64,000 nt of DNA from Anodontia alba (GCA_964016985.1 OZ024823.1:125678924-125742923), one strand, 5' to 3'; shown: positions 1 to 9,620, numbered from the stretch's first letter. Program-made: numbers and translations. The notes: a model not told the origin generated them from the letters alone.

Positions 1-484
1 CCCCAGCACAATCAATCCAGCACTATAAAGAGATAAATCGGTAAACTGATCAAAAAGCACGAATCTGTGCGTTAATGCGTATGTGAGTAGCAGATGCCCA
101 ATCTAAACATCGCTGTGCATTCCTCAGAGCCTTTTCTCTGTTCTCTTTGACAAAGTCTGGACCATGTAAAATCTCCTATTGTCGTGCCTTCAAATAGAAG
201 CCTCCAAGATGGACTGGCTTAATTATAAAGCAACTCACCGTCAGTTTTCAAAACAACATACAGAATCGATGGTATAGAATACTTTTACGAGCACAGACTT
301 TCCTGATCAGACTGCATATATACGCAGGTTTAGTAGGCCCAGTCCTTCGCTGTTACATATGACATAAGGATCTCTTTCTTGCATTGTGCAACATATGGTA
401 TCGTATCTAGGCACATCAATCGTACGCAATGAATGTCTCTTACCGGCTTTTGATATACATGTGCAACAACGTCAGCCAGCGTAC

Positions 485-690
485 CTTTGGGCATGTGTGC
501 CCAGTGTAGATTCAGGTGAGCCTGTATACAGTCGGATCAGAATATTCACTGGGTAGCCGAGGATGAAAGGTTTCTTCATGCGGACACTAATGACTCTGAT
601 CAGACAGTCCGAATGCACAGGCTGATTGGAATGCAATCCTTGGGTGGGTGCACATATCCGAATGAACGTTTTCTTACGTCGTTGCTCTTA
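485..690. repeat. F8 dispersed repeat copy
   Basis: Contains the module order seen in other F8 copies: a GTGCCCAGTGTAGATTCAGG-like start, a GATCAGA block, TTTCTTCATGCGGACAC, CTCTGATCAGACAG, a GGCTGATT block and a GGGTGCACATAT end. Similar strings recur near 9.4, 16.1, 33.3, 36.8, 38.7, 39.1, 39.4 and 41.7 kb. Boundaries are approximate. The flanking 1-484 and 691-848 show no gene or other repeat I can name, except an F8-like fragment near 300-330. Confidence 0.5.
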
Positions 691-848
691 TATACAGACT
701 GCGCAGTTTCATTAAGATTTTGTTAGCAAAGCCTATGAAAAAGCTAAATAGTGGATACAAAACATTACGCAAATATTGGTCAATACTACAAAACTTGAAA
801 AGGAGCTCAAAGCAGTTATCATCAACGGTACCTCAACGACCAAAAAGG

Positions 849-1056
849 TTAGCCTTTCAGTCCTGTAGATCAAGATAGACGCTTTTTTCAAACGGTATAG
901 ATCCTGATGAGAGGGTCACGAGCCGTCTCATCTCGATCTACACTGTTTGACATTTCGATATTGACTTTTTACTGCAGCCCAAATTTACAACAATAGATGT
1001 GTTCAATTGCAGAGATGGAAGAGTCCATTTCAAAAACTCAGGAGTGAAAGTGTTAA
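849..1056 (+). mobile_element. F3 TTAA-type MITE with CAGTGTAGATCC-type hairpin
   Basis: The left end TTAGCCTTTCAGTCCTG and the right end (reverse complement TTAACACTTTCACTCCTGAG) match the ends of other F3 copies. An imperfect hairpin at 889-949 has arms of the ACGGTATAGATCCTGATGAG type. The right half shares GAGATGGAAGAGTCCATTTC with copies near 5.2 and 52.1 kb. No coding capacity. TTAA flanks and CCC-like termini suggest piggyBac mobilisation (inference). Confidence 0.65.
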
Positions 1057-1160
1057 TGGTCTAAAATAAAGAGATGTTCCTAGGAGAATGAATATACTAA
1101 ATAATTCGCTTTCCAAAATGCAACTGGTTGTTAATCCAATGTCTATTCGGTAGTGATAAA

Positions 1161-1163
<3 letters not shown>

Positions 1164-1197
<34 letters not shown>
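1164..1197. repeat. poly(T) tract
   Basis: Uninterrupted T run. It could be a retroposon tail on the minus strand, but no element body was recognised beside it. Confidence 0.8.
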
Positions 1198-1198
<1 letters not shown>

Positions 1199-1359
1199 AT
1201 AATTTAATAAGGTAAAATAGCAAACCGCTTATGTATCCAAATAATATTTCACACGACTTCTGCGAATATGCCATACATTGCAATTTTTTTTGCATTTAAG
1301 AATATGTTCCAAGCGACAGAAACGTACAAAGTCGTTAAAGGAACCTTGTTTCAGGGAAT

Positions 1360-1662
1360 TTGTTTGTGTTGAGGTTTTACGGCCCAGTCAACCCAATGGG
1401 GTCATGTCGAACGCAGTCAGTTTACCAAACCACACATTTACTGGGCAGGCTTAGTCCTCTAAGAGGTGAACCAGTATTGTGCACATTCTTTCGCCAGAAA
1501 CTGACAACTGCCCTTCTTGATTCAGCGGAAGGGAGAGAATGACCGTAGAAAAATATTTCATGATCAATCTCCACGAAAGAATGTTGCCGACCTCGGCGGG
1601 GGTTGAACCCGCGACCTCCTGGTCTCCAGTCGGACGGCGCATCCAATTGAGCCACCGAGGCC
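1360..1662 (-). mobile_element. tRNA-derived SINE, minus strand
   Basis: On the minus strand the head reads as a tRNA-like region with an A-box-like stretch (GGCTCAATTGGATGCGCC) and a B box (GGGTTCAACCCC). The body includes CAACATTCTTTCGTGGAG and GAATGTGCACAATACTGG, and the tail ends near CTCAACACAAACAAA. An imperfect 14-bp target duplication, TTGTTTCAGGGAAT (1346-1359) and TAGTTTCAGGAAAT (1663-1676), brackets it. Four other copies lie at 6946, 20664, 53453 and 60101. Short open frames inside it are spurious. Whether it is transcribed by Pol III is unknown. Confidence 0.85.
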
Positions 1663-1952
1663 TAGTTTCAGGAAATACTTGGTTTTATGTTAATGGAATA
1701 TATCTCCAGACAATTTCGACATCTGAGGCTTAAAACTGTATCCCATATATTTTCGAGATAACGGGAATCGGCTGTATTTAGAAAACAAACTGCGTATTTA
1801 CATGTACATGTACGCTTTATAATCCGACAAGTATTTTCCACAATTGAAGTGTACTGTTTTGCGTGTATATATCAACTGCAGTGCTTTATATCCAACTGTA
1901 GTACTTTTTGTTCCACTCAAGTCTTTTATCATCATCTGTTCTGTTATGTGAT

Positions 1953-2231
1953 CATTACGAAAATATGCCTATTCAAATATACTGACAATTTTACCACCCA
2001 AAAATGAAAATTTTCAGAAAAAAAATTCTGATATTTTTTCTTATTTCTACTCAAAACATAGATTGTGGTACTTGTTAGAACCGCCTCTTCGAGGCGGTTC
2101 TAACGAGTACCCACCATCTATGTTTTTGAGCAGAAATAACAAAAATAATGTATACCCCTGTAAACCCCAGTTTTACTATATAAAAGTGGGGTTTAAGGGG
2201 GTCAAAATTATATAGGTATGTTTTCGTGATG
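1953..2231 (-). mobile_element. F1 palindromic MITE
   Basis: The ends CATTACGAAAATATGCCTAT and (reverse complement) CATCACGAAAACATACCTAT form the TIR. The central palindrome runs through CTCGTTAGAACCGCCTC-type arms. The flanking module TAAACCCCAGTTTTACTATA pairs with AAAGTGGGGTTTA. It sits inside a degenerate CAACTGCAGTA-type tandem region and interrupts it. The strand given is arbitrary: '-' marks copies with the CAAATATA side on the left. No coding capacity. Confidence 0.9.
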
Positions 2232-2378
2232 TGTTGATATTTCGCAATAATGTTTTGTTAAATATATGGTTTTATAGAAACATTCTTAGATAAAAGTGGT
2301 AGAGAAAAACAGGCACCGACTTCTCAGAGGTATCATACATGTTCGAAATATGTATACGTTTCACTATAATCACTCAGT

Positions 2379-2518
2379 GAGGCGGTTCTAACGTGTACCC
2401 ACAATCTATGTTTTGAGCAGAAATAAGAAAAATAATGTATACCCCTGTAAACCCCAGTTTTACTATATAAAAGTGGGGTTTAAGGGGGTCAAAATTATAT
2501 AGGTATGTTTTCATGATG
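2379..2518 (-). mobile_element. F1 half copy (right half only)
   Basis: Begins abruptly at GAGGCGGTTCTAACGTGTAC, the exact centre of the F1 palindrome, and continues to TATGTTTTCATGATG. The other half is missing, so the break fell at or near the hairpin centre. Confidence 0.85.
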
Positions 2519-2579
2519 ATCCAGCAGTATGCATGATCAACTGCATTATTCTTTGTCCGCTTCGGTGTATTAGTATGTT

Positions 2580-2790
2580 ATTATCCATTAAAATGTAATC
2601 ATCAAGTGCAGTGTCCTATGATCAACTACAGTAATATGTAGTGTAGTGTCCTATGATCAACTACAGTAATATGTAGTGTAGTGTCCTATGATCAACTACA
2701 GTAATATGCAGTGTAGTGTCCTATGATCAACTACAGTAATACGCAGTGTAGTGTTGATGATCAACAACAGTAATATGCGGTCAAGTGTAG
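2580..2790. repeat. 35-bp tandem repeat array
   Basis: CCTATGATCAACTACAGTAA starts at 2615, 2650, 2685 and 2720, a strict 35-bp period, with decayed units on both sides. Confidence 0.9.
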
Positions 2791-3400
2791 AGTTCTAACA
2801 TGGACTGCAGTTTTATGATAAAACATAGAAATTGGAGGTCAGTTACAGTGTTCTGTGATCAGCCGCTTTGTTCCTTGAACAGCCACAGTACTTTGCGGTC
2901 AACTGCAGTGTACTGTGATCAGTTGCTTTGTTCTCTGAGCAACCACAGTACTTTGCGGTCCACTGCTACAATCCATACAGTAATCTGCAATGTAAACTGC
3001 AGTAATCTGCTGTCTACTGCAGAGTTCTATGGCCCACAGCAGTAGTTTAATATCAACCGTTATGTTCTGTTATCAACTGTCATTTATCTATCAACTGCAG
3101 CAATCTGCGTACAACTGCAGTGTTCTGTGTCAATCGCAAAGTTGTGTAATCAGCTGAAAAGTTAATTAATCAACTTCAGTAATCCAAAGACAACTGCAGT
3201 ATTTTCTGATCCATTGCAGTAATCTATGATCAACTGCCAAGTTCTATGACCCCAACCCCTACAGTGATCTGCGGTCAATTGCAGCGTTTTCTAATCATTT
3301 AGTTCAGTATTCTATGACCAACCGTAGTATTCTGTTATCGACAATATTCGATGATCAACTACAGTAACATGTAACGTTCTATGATTAACTGTAGCGCTGT
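2791..3400. repeat. Degenerate GATCAACTGCAGT repeat region
   Basis: Scattered variants of ATCAACTGCAGTAATCTG and CTGCAGTGTTCTGTGATCA recur at irregular spacing and look like a decayed extension of the 35-bp array. Similar words at 1865-1950 lie on the other side of the F1 insertion, so the region once ran from about 1.85 to 3.4 kb. No gene is visible in 3401-3677. Confidence 0.6.
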
Positions 3401-3677
3401 AAGCTGGAATTTCGGATGATTAAGCAGAGATGACATTATCCTATATAATAATCCGAAAACAGCTTTATTGTGACTTACATTATAAACAGTGGCCACCTGG
3501 ATGTTACACGTTTTCATATCTAGAAACAATTGTGCAGTGGACAGAATTACACTGTCTATCGCATGAAATGAAATCAAATGAATAGTCGGTCCTCATAGTC
3601 TACGCTGATACACATGCTAACCTCATCGCTATACTCTGAAAACTGAGTACATCGCCACATCGAAATTACCTCACACA

Positions 3678-4012
3678 TACAGTTGACTCTCGCTATCTCG
3701 ACTTCGTTTATCTCGAATAATCGCTTATCTCGAAGTGAAAATCTGGACCTTGCCTAAACATGAAAATCTAACAACATGTAAAAAATATTGTGGGAAAGAG
3801 GAGAAATTGCTCCTAAGGAGCAATTTCTCCTCTTTTCCACAATATTTTCAATATATCTCTAACTTCAAGGGTCCAATTTCACATATATTTGTTAAATGTG
3901 GTTAATCGAATTAGTTTTTCCTCAATTCTGCAAATCTGATATGTCGGAGTACGGATATCTCGAAGTATTTCAGGGCGTCCCTTGGAATCTGAGATAACGG
4001 GAGTCAACTGTA
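3678..4012. mobile_element. F2 pogo/Tigger-like MITE
   Basis: The termini TACAGTTGACTCTCGCTATC and (reverse complement) TACAGTTGACTCCCGTTATC are almost identical. TA at each end and the CAGT start fit the pogo/Tigger pattern. The centre is a strong hairpin with arms around AGGAGAAATTGCTCC at about 3793-3845. No transposase is present. A remnant of a similar right end lies near 1745-1772. Confidence 0.8.
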
Positions 4013-4184
4013 TTTTGCATGTTATAGCTGCAAAAATGTGCTTTGCAGCGCACAATTATAGTGTACTTAGAATATATAACAAAACAAGAAGACTACAAGA
4101 AATAAATTGTGTGAGCGAAGCAACTTTTTCTTCATATTGGCTTCAGCAATCGATATGAATAAAAACAATATCACCTTTATCCAT

Positions 4185-4395
4185 TTAACCCATTTTTTCC
4201 CGAGTTTTTGAAATATACCCTTCCATCTCTGCATTTTGACACATCCATCGCCGCCAAATGCATGACAGTTGTAAGTCAAGATCAGAATGGCAAACAGTGT
4301 AGATCCTGATGATACAGCTCATTATGAGACGTTTCATGTGGATCTACACTGTTTTCGAAAGTATTTGTTTTGGCCTACAGGGCTGAAAGGGTTAA
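4185..4395 (+). mobile_element. F3 TTAA MITE, degenerate
   Basis: Starts TTAACCCATTTTTTCCCGAG and ends GGGCTGAAAGGGTTAA. The hairpin at 4291-4357 has AACAGTGTAGATCC and GGATCTACACTGTT arms. Its right end runs directly into the 19-bp array built from the same terminal sequence. Confidence 0.7.
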
Positions 4396-5097
4396 CCATT
4401 TCGGCTGAAAGGCCTTTCAGCCCTGCTTAACCCTTTCAGCCCTTTTTAACCCCTTCAGCCCTGCTTAACCCTTTCAGCCCTGCTTAACCCTTTCAGTCCT
4501 ACTTAACCGTTTCAGCCCCGCTTACCCTTTAAGCCCTACTTAAGTCGTTCAGTCCTGCTTAACCCTTTCATCCATACTTAACACATTCAGCCCTACTTAA
4601 CCCTTTTAGCCCTGCTTAACCCTTTCAGTCTTACTTAACCCTTTCAGCCCTACTTAACACTTTCATCCCTGCTTAACCGTTTCAGGCCTACTTAACACTT
4701 TCGGCCCTGCTTAACCCTTTCAGCCCTGCTTAACACTTTCAGCCCTGTTTAACCCTTTCAGCCCCGCTTAACCCTTTCAGCCCTACTTAACCCTTTCAGC
4801 CCTACTTAACCCTTTCAGTCCTGCTTAACACTTTCAGCCCTGTTTAACCCTTTCAGTCCTACTTAACCCTTTCAGCCCTGTTTAACCCTTTCAGCCCCGC
4901 TTAACCCTTTCAGCCCTACTTAACCCTTTCAGCCCTACTTAACCCTTTCAGCCCTACTTAACCCTTTCAGCCCTACTTAACCCGTTCAGCCCTGCTTAAC
5001 TCTTTCAGCCCTGCTTAACCCTTTCAGCCCCGCGTAACCCTTTCAGTCCTGCTTAACTCTTTCAGCCCTGCCTAACTCTTTCACCCCTTTATATCCC
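4385..5097. repeat. 19-bp tandem array of a MITE end (TTAACCCTTTCAGCCCTGC)
   Basis: About 37 head-to-tail copies of a unit near TTAACCCTTTCAGCCCTGC, with C/T and G/A variants (GCTTAA or ACTTAA; CAGTCCT). Period 19. Each unit matches the terminal bases of F3 MITEs, which end TTAACCCTTTCAGCCC, so the array appears to be an amplified transposon end. It lies between the degenerate F3 at 4185-4395 and another F3 end at 5091-5274. It contains no spacers, so it is not a CRISPR. The 19-bp unit is not a telomeric hexamer. Confidence 0.9.
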
Positions 5098-5274
5098 GTT
5101 TCAGCCCTAGTTGCAAACAGTATAGATTACGACAACAAATCATAATAAACCGTCTGATCAGGATCTATACTGTTTGCTATCTAATTTCTGATTTTTGACT
5201 GATCTGTTTTTTTAATTAAAGTTTTGTCCAAACTGAAAGATGGAAGAGTCCACTGCAAGGGGTGTAAGGGTTAA
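5091..5274 (+). mobile_element. F3 TTAA MITE emerging from the 19-bp array
   Basis: The left end CCCGTTTCAGCCCTAG is continuous with the array. The hairpin arms at 5113-5177 are AAACAGTATAGAT and ATCTATACTGTTT. The right part has AAAGATGGAAGAGTCCACTG and ends GTGTAAGGGTTAA. This is the likely parent of the array unit. No coding sequence. Confidence 0.75.
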
Positions 5275-5686
5275 AATCTGTAATCATGGAATATGACATC
5301 CAAGTGATGCTAGCTATCAAGCTTACTTAAAATCGTCTCTAAGTAAGAGTTTCGGAAGATGTCGCTGACATTATAATGTTCCTGAGGCTGTAGGAAATCC
5401 TGCTTGCCACGTAATTCAGCCTACATAACGGCATCAGCCAAGGAAATGTACCGCGACTTGTTTGCCGTAATCATTGTGCCGATCTTTTATTGGTCCCAGT
5501 GATGTCTTTTCTAAAACAAAACAGTCAATACAACATAATAGGCGATTCAGCATCACGAAATAAAAAACGACCTTATGACACTTGCGACTGCCGTAGGCTC
5601 AGATCGGAATGCACGAATAGTCAGTCTGAATGCTGCTGCGCTGAGCACATGTAAGAAAATCGATACACATGCAAGAGGCAGGTCTG
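5275..5686. other. No gene recognised
   Basis: Mixed-composition DNA with no long frame, no TIR pair and no tandem unit that I can support. An F8-like CTCAGATCGGAATGCAC fragment lies near 5600. Confidence 0.5.
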
Positions 5687-5915
5687 CTTTTATACAATAA
5701 AACTGGGGTTAAAGGGGTATACATTAATTTTCTTATTTCTGCTCAAAACATAGAATGTGGATACTTGTTAGAACCGCCTCACGGCGACGGTTCTAACAAG
5801 TACACACAGTTTATGTGTTGAGCACAAATATTTAATAATAAATATTTTCATCTGAAAGTTTTCATTTTTGGCAGTAAAATTCTGAATATATTTGAATAGG
5901 CGTGTTTTCGTAACG
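5687..5915 (+). mobile_element. F1 MITE, one end lost
   Basis: Starts inside the TATACAATAAAACTGGGGTT module and therefore lacks the first ~50 bp. The central palindrome arms are degraded (GAACCGCCTCACGGCGACGG). The right end GGCGTGTTTTCGTAACG is intact. A poly(T) run of about 30 follows at 5929-5960. Confidence 0.85.
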
Positions 5916-5926
5916 TACATGTAAGT

Positions 5927-5960
<34 letters not shown>

Positions 5961-5961
<1 letters not shown>

Positions 5962-6150
5962 TTTCCTTCTCAAAAGGAAATCTACTCTAAAAGGAAAGAA
6001 TTTTATTGATTTGGAGTTGTTTTTTGTAATTTTCACAAAAGTGGTCTACTCTTAAAGGGATGAATGTGACCCACTTGGGAGCCAATTGTTTCCGTTCAGA
6101 GTAGATCCTTTTTTTCAGAAAGGGCTTGATGTGTGTGAAGGTAAAGTAAA
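5961..6150. repeat. F6 palindromic repeat copy
   Basis: Contains TCTACTCTAAAAGGAAAG, GTGGTCTACTCTTAAAGGGA, TTTCCGTTCAGAGTAGATCC and TTTTCAGAAAGGGCTTGATG, the modules that define F6 elsewhere (11.1, 26.8, 40.4, 42.2 kb). Ends are uncertain. Confidence 0.6.
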
Positions 6151-6188
6151 AGAAAAGTGTCTCCTATGTGTAAAATGCCTGAGAATAT

Positions 6189-6720
6189 ATGGGCCGCGCC
6201 ATTCGAAAACCTGTCTCTGGACATACGATATATACGTATAAAGACAGCGAAGGTCCAGGTCAGTCTGTGCATTCACTCAGTCTGATAAGAGCATGCGCTG
6301 TCCGCAATCCAAATCGTTGGACACTACAGAATGTATCAATGGAGAGCATATGCCGAGATGCATCACGAAAACATATATATAATTTTGACCCCCTTAAACC
6401 CCAATTTTATATAGTAAAACTGGGGTTTACAGGGGTATATATTATTTTTCTCATTTCCGCTCAAAACATAGATTGTGGGTACTCGTTAGAACCGCCTCGC
6501 CAAGGCGGTTCTAACGAGTACCCACAATTTATGTTTTGAGCAGAAATAAGAAAAAATATTTGAATTTTTTATCTGAAAATTTGCCAGTTTTTGGTTGTAA
6601 AATGTTCAATATGTTTGAATAGGCCTGTTTTCGTAATGGAGACTTTCGGCATGTGTGAGTTGATCTGAATTTGTTCATTTTGCGCATGCTCGAAGAATCT
6701 TTTCGCTTGATGCGGCCCAT
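6189..6720 (+). mobile_element. F5 MITE (ATGGGCCGCG ends) interrupted by F1
   Basis: ATGGGCCGCGCCA at the left and its inverse ...TGCGGCCCAT at the right are TIRs. Internal words GATAAGAGCATGCGCTGTCC, GCGCATGCTCGAAGAAT and TTTTCGCTTGATGCGGCC recur in the second copy at 61149-62449. The F1 element at 6361-6638 sits at its centre, so F5 is the older insertion. Without F1 it is about 250 bp. No coding capacity. Confidence 0.75.
6361..6638 (+). mobile_element. F1 palindromic MITE nested in F5
   Basis: Complete: CATCACGAAAACATATATAT left end, AGGCCTGTTTTCGTAATG right end, central arms ACTCGTTAGAACCGCCTCG and CAAGGCGGTTCTAACGAGT. Comparing the host F5 with its other copy shows no target duplication longer than about 1 bp. 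Confidence 0.9.
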
Positions 6721-6748
6721 CTGATGTATTCAGTCCCTTTAAATATTA

Positions 6749-7403
6749 TACACTCAGCCCTCTTTATACTGACAGTCAGTACGAGGAAAAACTCTTTATA
6801 ATGATAGTTTGACTGGCACGAAACCTTCGCTCAAGAGATGACAGTTAAAGTTAATCAGAAGTGCAAGACCATGTTATATAAAACTTCAAAAACATAGGCT
6901 TTGGATATTTTAGATCGCCTGAGGCTATTCTAACAAATATCAAAAGTGGCCGGCCTCGGTGGCTCAGTTGGATGCGCCGTCCGACTGGAGACCAGGAGGT
7001 CGCGGGTTCAAGCCCCGCCGAGGTCGGCAACATTCTTTCGTGGAGATTGATCATGAAATATTTTCTACGGTCATTCTCTCCCTTCCGCTGATTCAAGAAG
7101 GGCAGTTGTCAGTTTCTGGCGAAAGAATGTGCACAATGCTGGTTAACCACTTAGAGGACTAAGCCTGCCCAGTAAACGTGTGGTTAGGTAAACTGACCGC
7201 GCTCGACATGACCCCATTGGGTTGACTGGGCCGTTAAACCTCAACACAAACAAACAAACAAATATCAAAAACAAATATACTAAGAAATAAGAATAAAACA
7301 AGGTATATCGTTATTCACATTAAGGGTTCTGTACAACAGCAAAGTTCGGTTAATGGCAACATCTTTGGGAACAAATGCTGTCGTTTAACATGGGTCACTG
7401 CAT
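6749..7403 (-). mobile_element. F2 MITE (TACAGTGAATCC type) interrupted by SINE
   Basis: Left part matches the reverse complement of the right half of the F2 at 16256-16605 (CACGAAACCTTCGCTCAAGAG). The right part, after the SINE, matches the left half of that copy (GGCAACATCTTTGGGAACAA). The centre held a hairpin with arms TTAGATCGCCTGAGGC and ATTCTAACAAATATC. The SINE landed in its right arm. Confidence 0.75.
6946..7257 (+). mobile_element. tRNA-derived SINE, plus strand
   Basis: The head folds like a tRNA: GGCCTCG pairs with CGAGGTC, with A-box-like TGGCTCAGTTGG and B box GGTTCAAGCCC in a GCGGG/CCCGC stem. The body carries GCAACATTCTTTCGTGGAG, TTCTGGCGAAAGAATGTGCA and CCAGTAAACGTGTGGTTAGG. 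The tail is CTCAACACAAACAAACAAAC. A perfect 13-bp target duplication, ACAAATATCAAAA, lies at 6933-6945 and 7258-7270. I cannot assign the central domain to a named SINE superfamily. It is mobilised by a LINE in trans (family knowledge); the partner LINE is unknown. This is not a functional tRNA gene. Confidence 0.92.
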
Positions 7404-7624
7404 AATAGAACTAGTCAAACTTCACAGAAAGCTGGCCGTCTATGTCATTAAGTCATTTTCTGTCTGGAGGGTCACGTAATTCTTACATTAATTTACTGAA
7501 ACATATGAGCCGCGTCAAGTAGAAAGCATAAGCAAGCAATAAAGATTCCGTCTGCCACCAAAGCGACGTGCCTTTTTTACCCTTACTATTTGGATATACC
7601 TTATATCCTTACTACATTTGTCCG

Positions 7625-7838
7625 TAATACCTGGTTATGCTGAATAAATTAAGATACCACGACCACTTCTAATTCTCAGCCAATCAGATTCCTTGATCCA
7701 GATTGTTGATATAAATTTAGTTACTAAATGGCAAGCAGTGCAGATGCAGATCAGCTGGCTTCTTCAGAAGCCAACTGATCTGGATCTACACTGATTGCAA
7801 AGGCAGGGTATATCCGGGCTCAACAGGGCAAGGGTTAA
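7625..7838 (-). mobile_element. F3 TTAA MITE, CCCTTGTCCTGCTGAA-end subtype
   Basis: Inverted relative to 58058-58270. Left end TAATACCTGGTTATGCTGAATAAATTAAG is equivalent to the 58-kb right end; the right end is GGGCAAGGGTTAA. The hairpin at 7731-7798 has CAGATCAGCTGGCTTCT and AGAAGCCAACTGATCTGG arms. Confidence 0.8.
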
Positions 7839-8077
7839 TTTCGAACAAGTCATTGTACGAGCTGTTCGAAAGTCTAGCAAATGCTAGACGAGTGTCAAAC
7901 TCTGATCAGCCATCGTAGTCTGCGGCGTCTAGCCCGTTCTAGGTTGATTTTCATGCCGATCAGTCCGAATCCTTAGGATAAATATGACAGTCAGACTATG
8001 TTATTTGCCCTACCTTGGTATTACAGTAATTAATGAGTACTTAATCCTTTAACTGTACAGACTGCAAATCTAGATAA

Positions 8078-8327
8078 CATCACGAAAACATGCCTATATA
8101 ATTTTGACCCCTTAAACCCAATTATTATATAGTTAAACTGGGGTTTATATGGGGTATACATTATTTTTCTTATTTCTGCTCAAAAGCATAGACTGTGGTT
8201 AACCACAGTAACCACAGTCTATATTTTGTGCAGGAATAAGAAGAATATCACATTTTTTTTATGTGAAAATTTTCATTTTTTGATGATAAAATTTTCAATA
8301 TATTTGAATAGGCATGTTTTCGTAATG
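8078..8327 (+). mobile_element. F1 MITE with shortened core
   Basis: Both ends are present (CATCACGAAAACATGCCTAT and GGCATGTTTTCGTAATG). The central palindrome is reduced to TAGACTGTGGTTAACCACAG-like arms; the GTACTCGTTAGAACCGCCTC segment is deleted. Confidence 0.9.
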
Positions 8328-8368
8328 GACAGTTCATAACGAGCCGCTTCTTCAGGACCTACAATGTC

Positions 8369-8494
8369 TAATAATAATAATAATAATGATAATAATAACA
8401 ATAATGATTATAATAATAATAATGATAATAATAAAAATAATTCTTCTTCTTCTTCTTCTTATTATTATTATTATTACTATTATTATTATTATTG
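8369..8494. repeat. (AAT)n / (CTT)n / (ATT)n microsatellite
   Basis: AAT-rich repeats switch to (TTC)n and then ATT repeats, so the two sides are mutually complementary and could fold into a long hairpin. Confidence 0.9.
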
Positions 8495-8761
8495 CCGCTA
8501 GCTATTTGCTATTTTGTTTTTCGAGATTTCTCTATAATCACTTTTGAGTAAGTGTTTTATCCAGATGCAAAACAGCGCGCTTCACAAATTCAGTGGTAAA
8601 AGAATTAATCAAACACTGAAAGCCTTCTCAGAGAGCAAGCAGTGAGCCACATATGCCGAACACACATTTGCTCAAGGCGATGCTCAGACTTTGACACGTC
8701 TTCTAACTTCACCTAGAAATCATATCGTATTTACTCTAAGTATTCGGGAAGACAGACAAAA

Positions 8762-8827
8762 GCAAACAGTTTAGACCAGATTAGACGCCACAGAACGCTA
8801 CGTCTGATTAGAGTCAGCACCGTTCGC
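8762..8827. repeat. F3-type hairpin core, degenerate
   Basis: GCAAACAGTTTAGACCAGAT with inverse CTGATTAGAGTC...GTTCGC arms around GACGCC. No flanking TTAA ends were recognised. Confidence 0.5.
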
Positions 8828-9030
8828 CAGAAGTTTATTATAGACATATCAAGGCAAAGTTAGATGATTTATCCAAATTTTAAAAAAAAGTATGGCAAGG
8901 AGATAAGGTGTCCCGATATTTAGGATAAATACAATATTCACAGCTGTTATATTGTTGGCATTGCTAGTGCGCAGCTCTTTGCGGCATTCTCTGACCAATT
9001 CCTGCGGCTTCTGTTCCTTTACATGGCATG

Positions 9031-9278
9031 CTGGGCCCAGTTGTTCAAAGCTAACGACGTCGTTAGTTAACGATTCGTTAAAATTTACATCAAGTGATAC
9101 GCAAATATGCTGATATTTTTTGCTGAAAAAAATGTGAGTAGCTTTTGCAGTGCAAAAGCTAGTCAAATTTTTTAGCAAAAAATATCAGAATATTGTGGAT
9201 TGAATCCGCTAAAACAGTTAACGAAATGACCCTTAACGAGCTCGTTAAGCTAACGACGCTTTGAACAACTGGGCCCTG
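9031..9278. mobile_element. F7 MITE (GGGCCCAGTTGTTCAAAGC ends)
   Basis: The first 19 bases GGGCCCAGTTGTTCAAAGC are exactly inverted at the right end. Subterminal TAACGACGTCGTTAGTTAACG words and a central hairpin (GTGAGTAGCTTTTGCAGTGC) follow. A C(A/T)GGG-like start recalls hAT elements, but the adjacent 8-mers agree at only about five positions, so assignment is tentative. A minus-strand frame crossing it is spurious. Confidence 0.85.
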
Positions 9279-9389
9279 ATGTACATATGTATGCACTGGG
9301 CATGTTTACTCTTCTTACACGTGCTCATCAAAAGGTTTCGTTTAAAGGTAATGAATCACATGCTTTAAGATTAATTCAAACAGAAGATA

Positions 9390-9620
9390 TTGTCATGACG
9401 TGCTCCCAGCAAGACTCATCTCTGCTTGCGCATCCGCGCAGTCTGATCAGAGTATTCGCAGAAAATATGTATGTCGTCAAGGATCCAAAGCGTCTGCGTG
9501 CTGAAAGCGACCATTCTGAATAGACAGAAGACGCAGATTTGCCTGTGCGTGGATGCACAGGCTGATCTGCGTCTTTTCTGGGCGCACATGCAATCTGGTA
9601 GAAACCGCTGTGCCCCGGCT
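9390..9620. repeat. F8 dispersed repeat copy
   Basis: Has CGCGCAGTCTGATCAGAGTA, a GTCAAGGATCCAAAG block, and TGCACAGGCTGATCTGCGTC then GGGCGCACATG, in the F8 order. Hairpin potential lies between the CAGACTG- and CTGATC-type blocks. Confidence 0.55.

Noticed and set aside
1422..1655. Small ORFs with a MAQLDAPSDWRPGGRG-like peptide
   Set aside because: This is the translated tRNA-like head of the SINE.
4385..5097. CRISPR-like or telomeric array
   Set aside because: Units are contiguous with no spacers, the unit is 19 bp rather than a hexamer, and the context is a eukaryotic transposon end.
6956..7030. Functional tRNA gene
   Set aside because: The tRNA-like fold is the head of a SINE repeated five times, with long non-tRNA bodies, tails and target duplications.
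9031..9278. Firm hAT assignment for F7
   Set aside because: The ends are C(A/T)GGG-like, but 8-bp flanks do not duplicate convincingly at any of the three copies.
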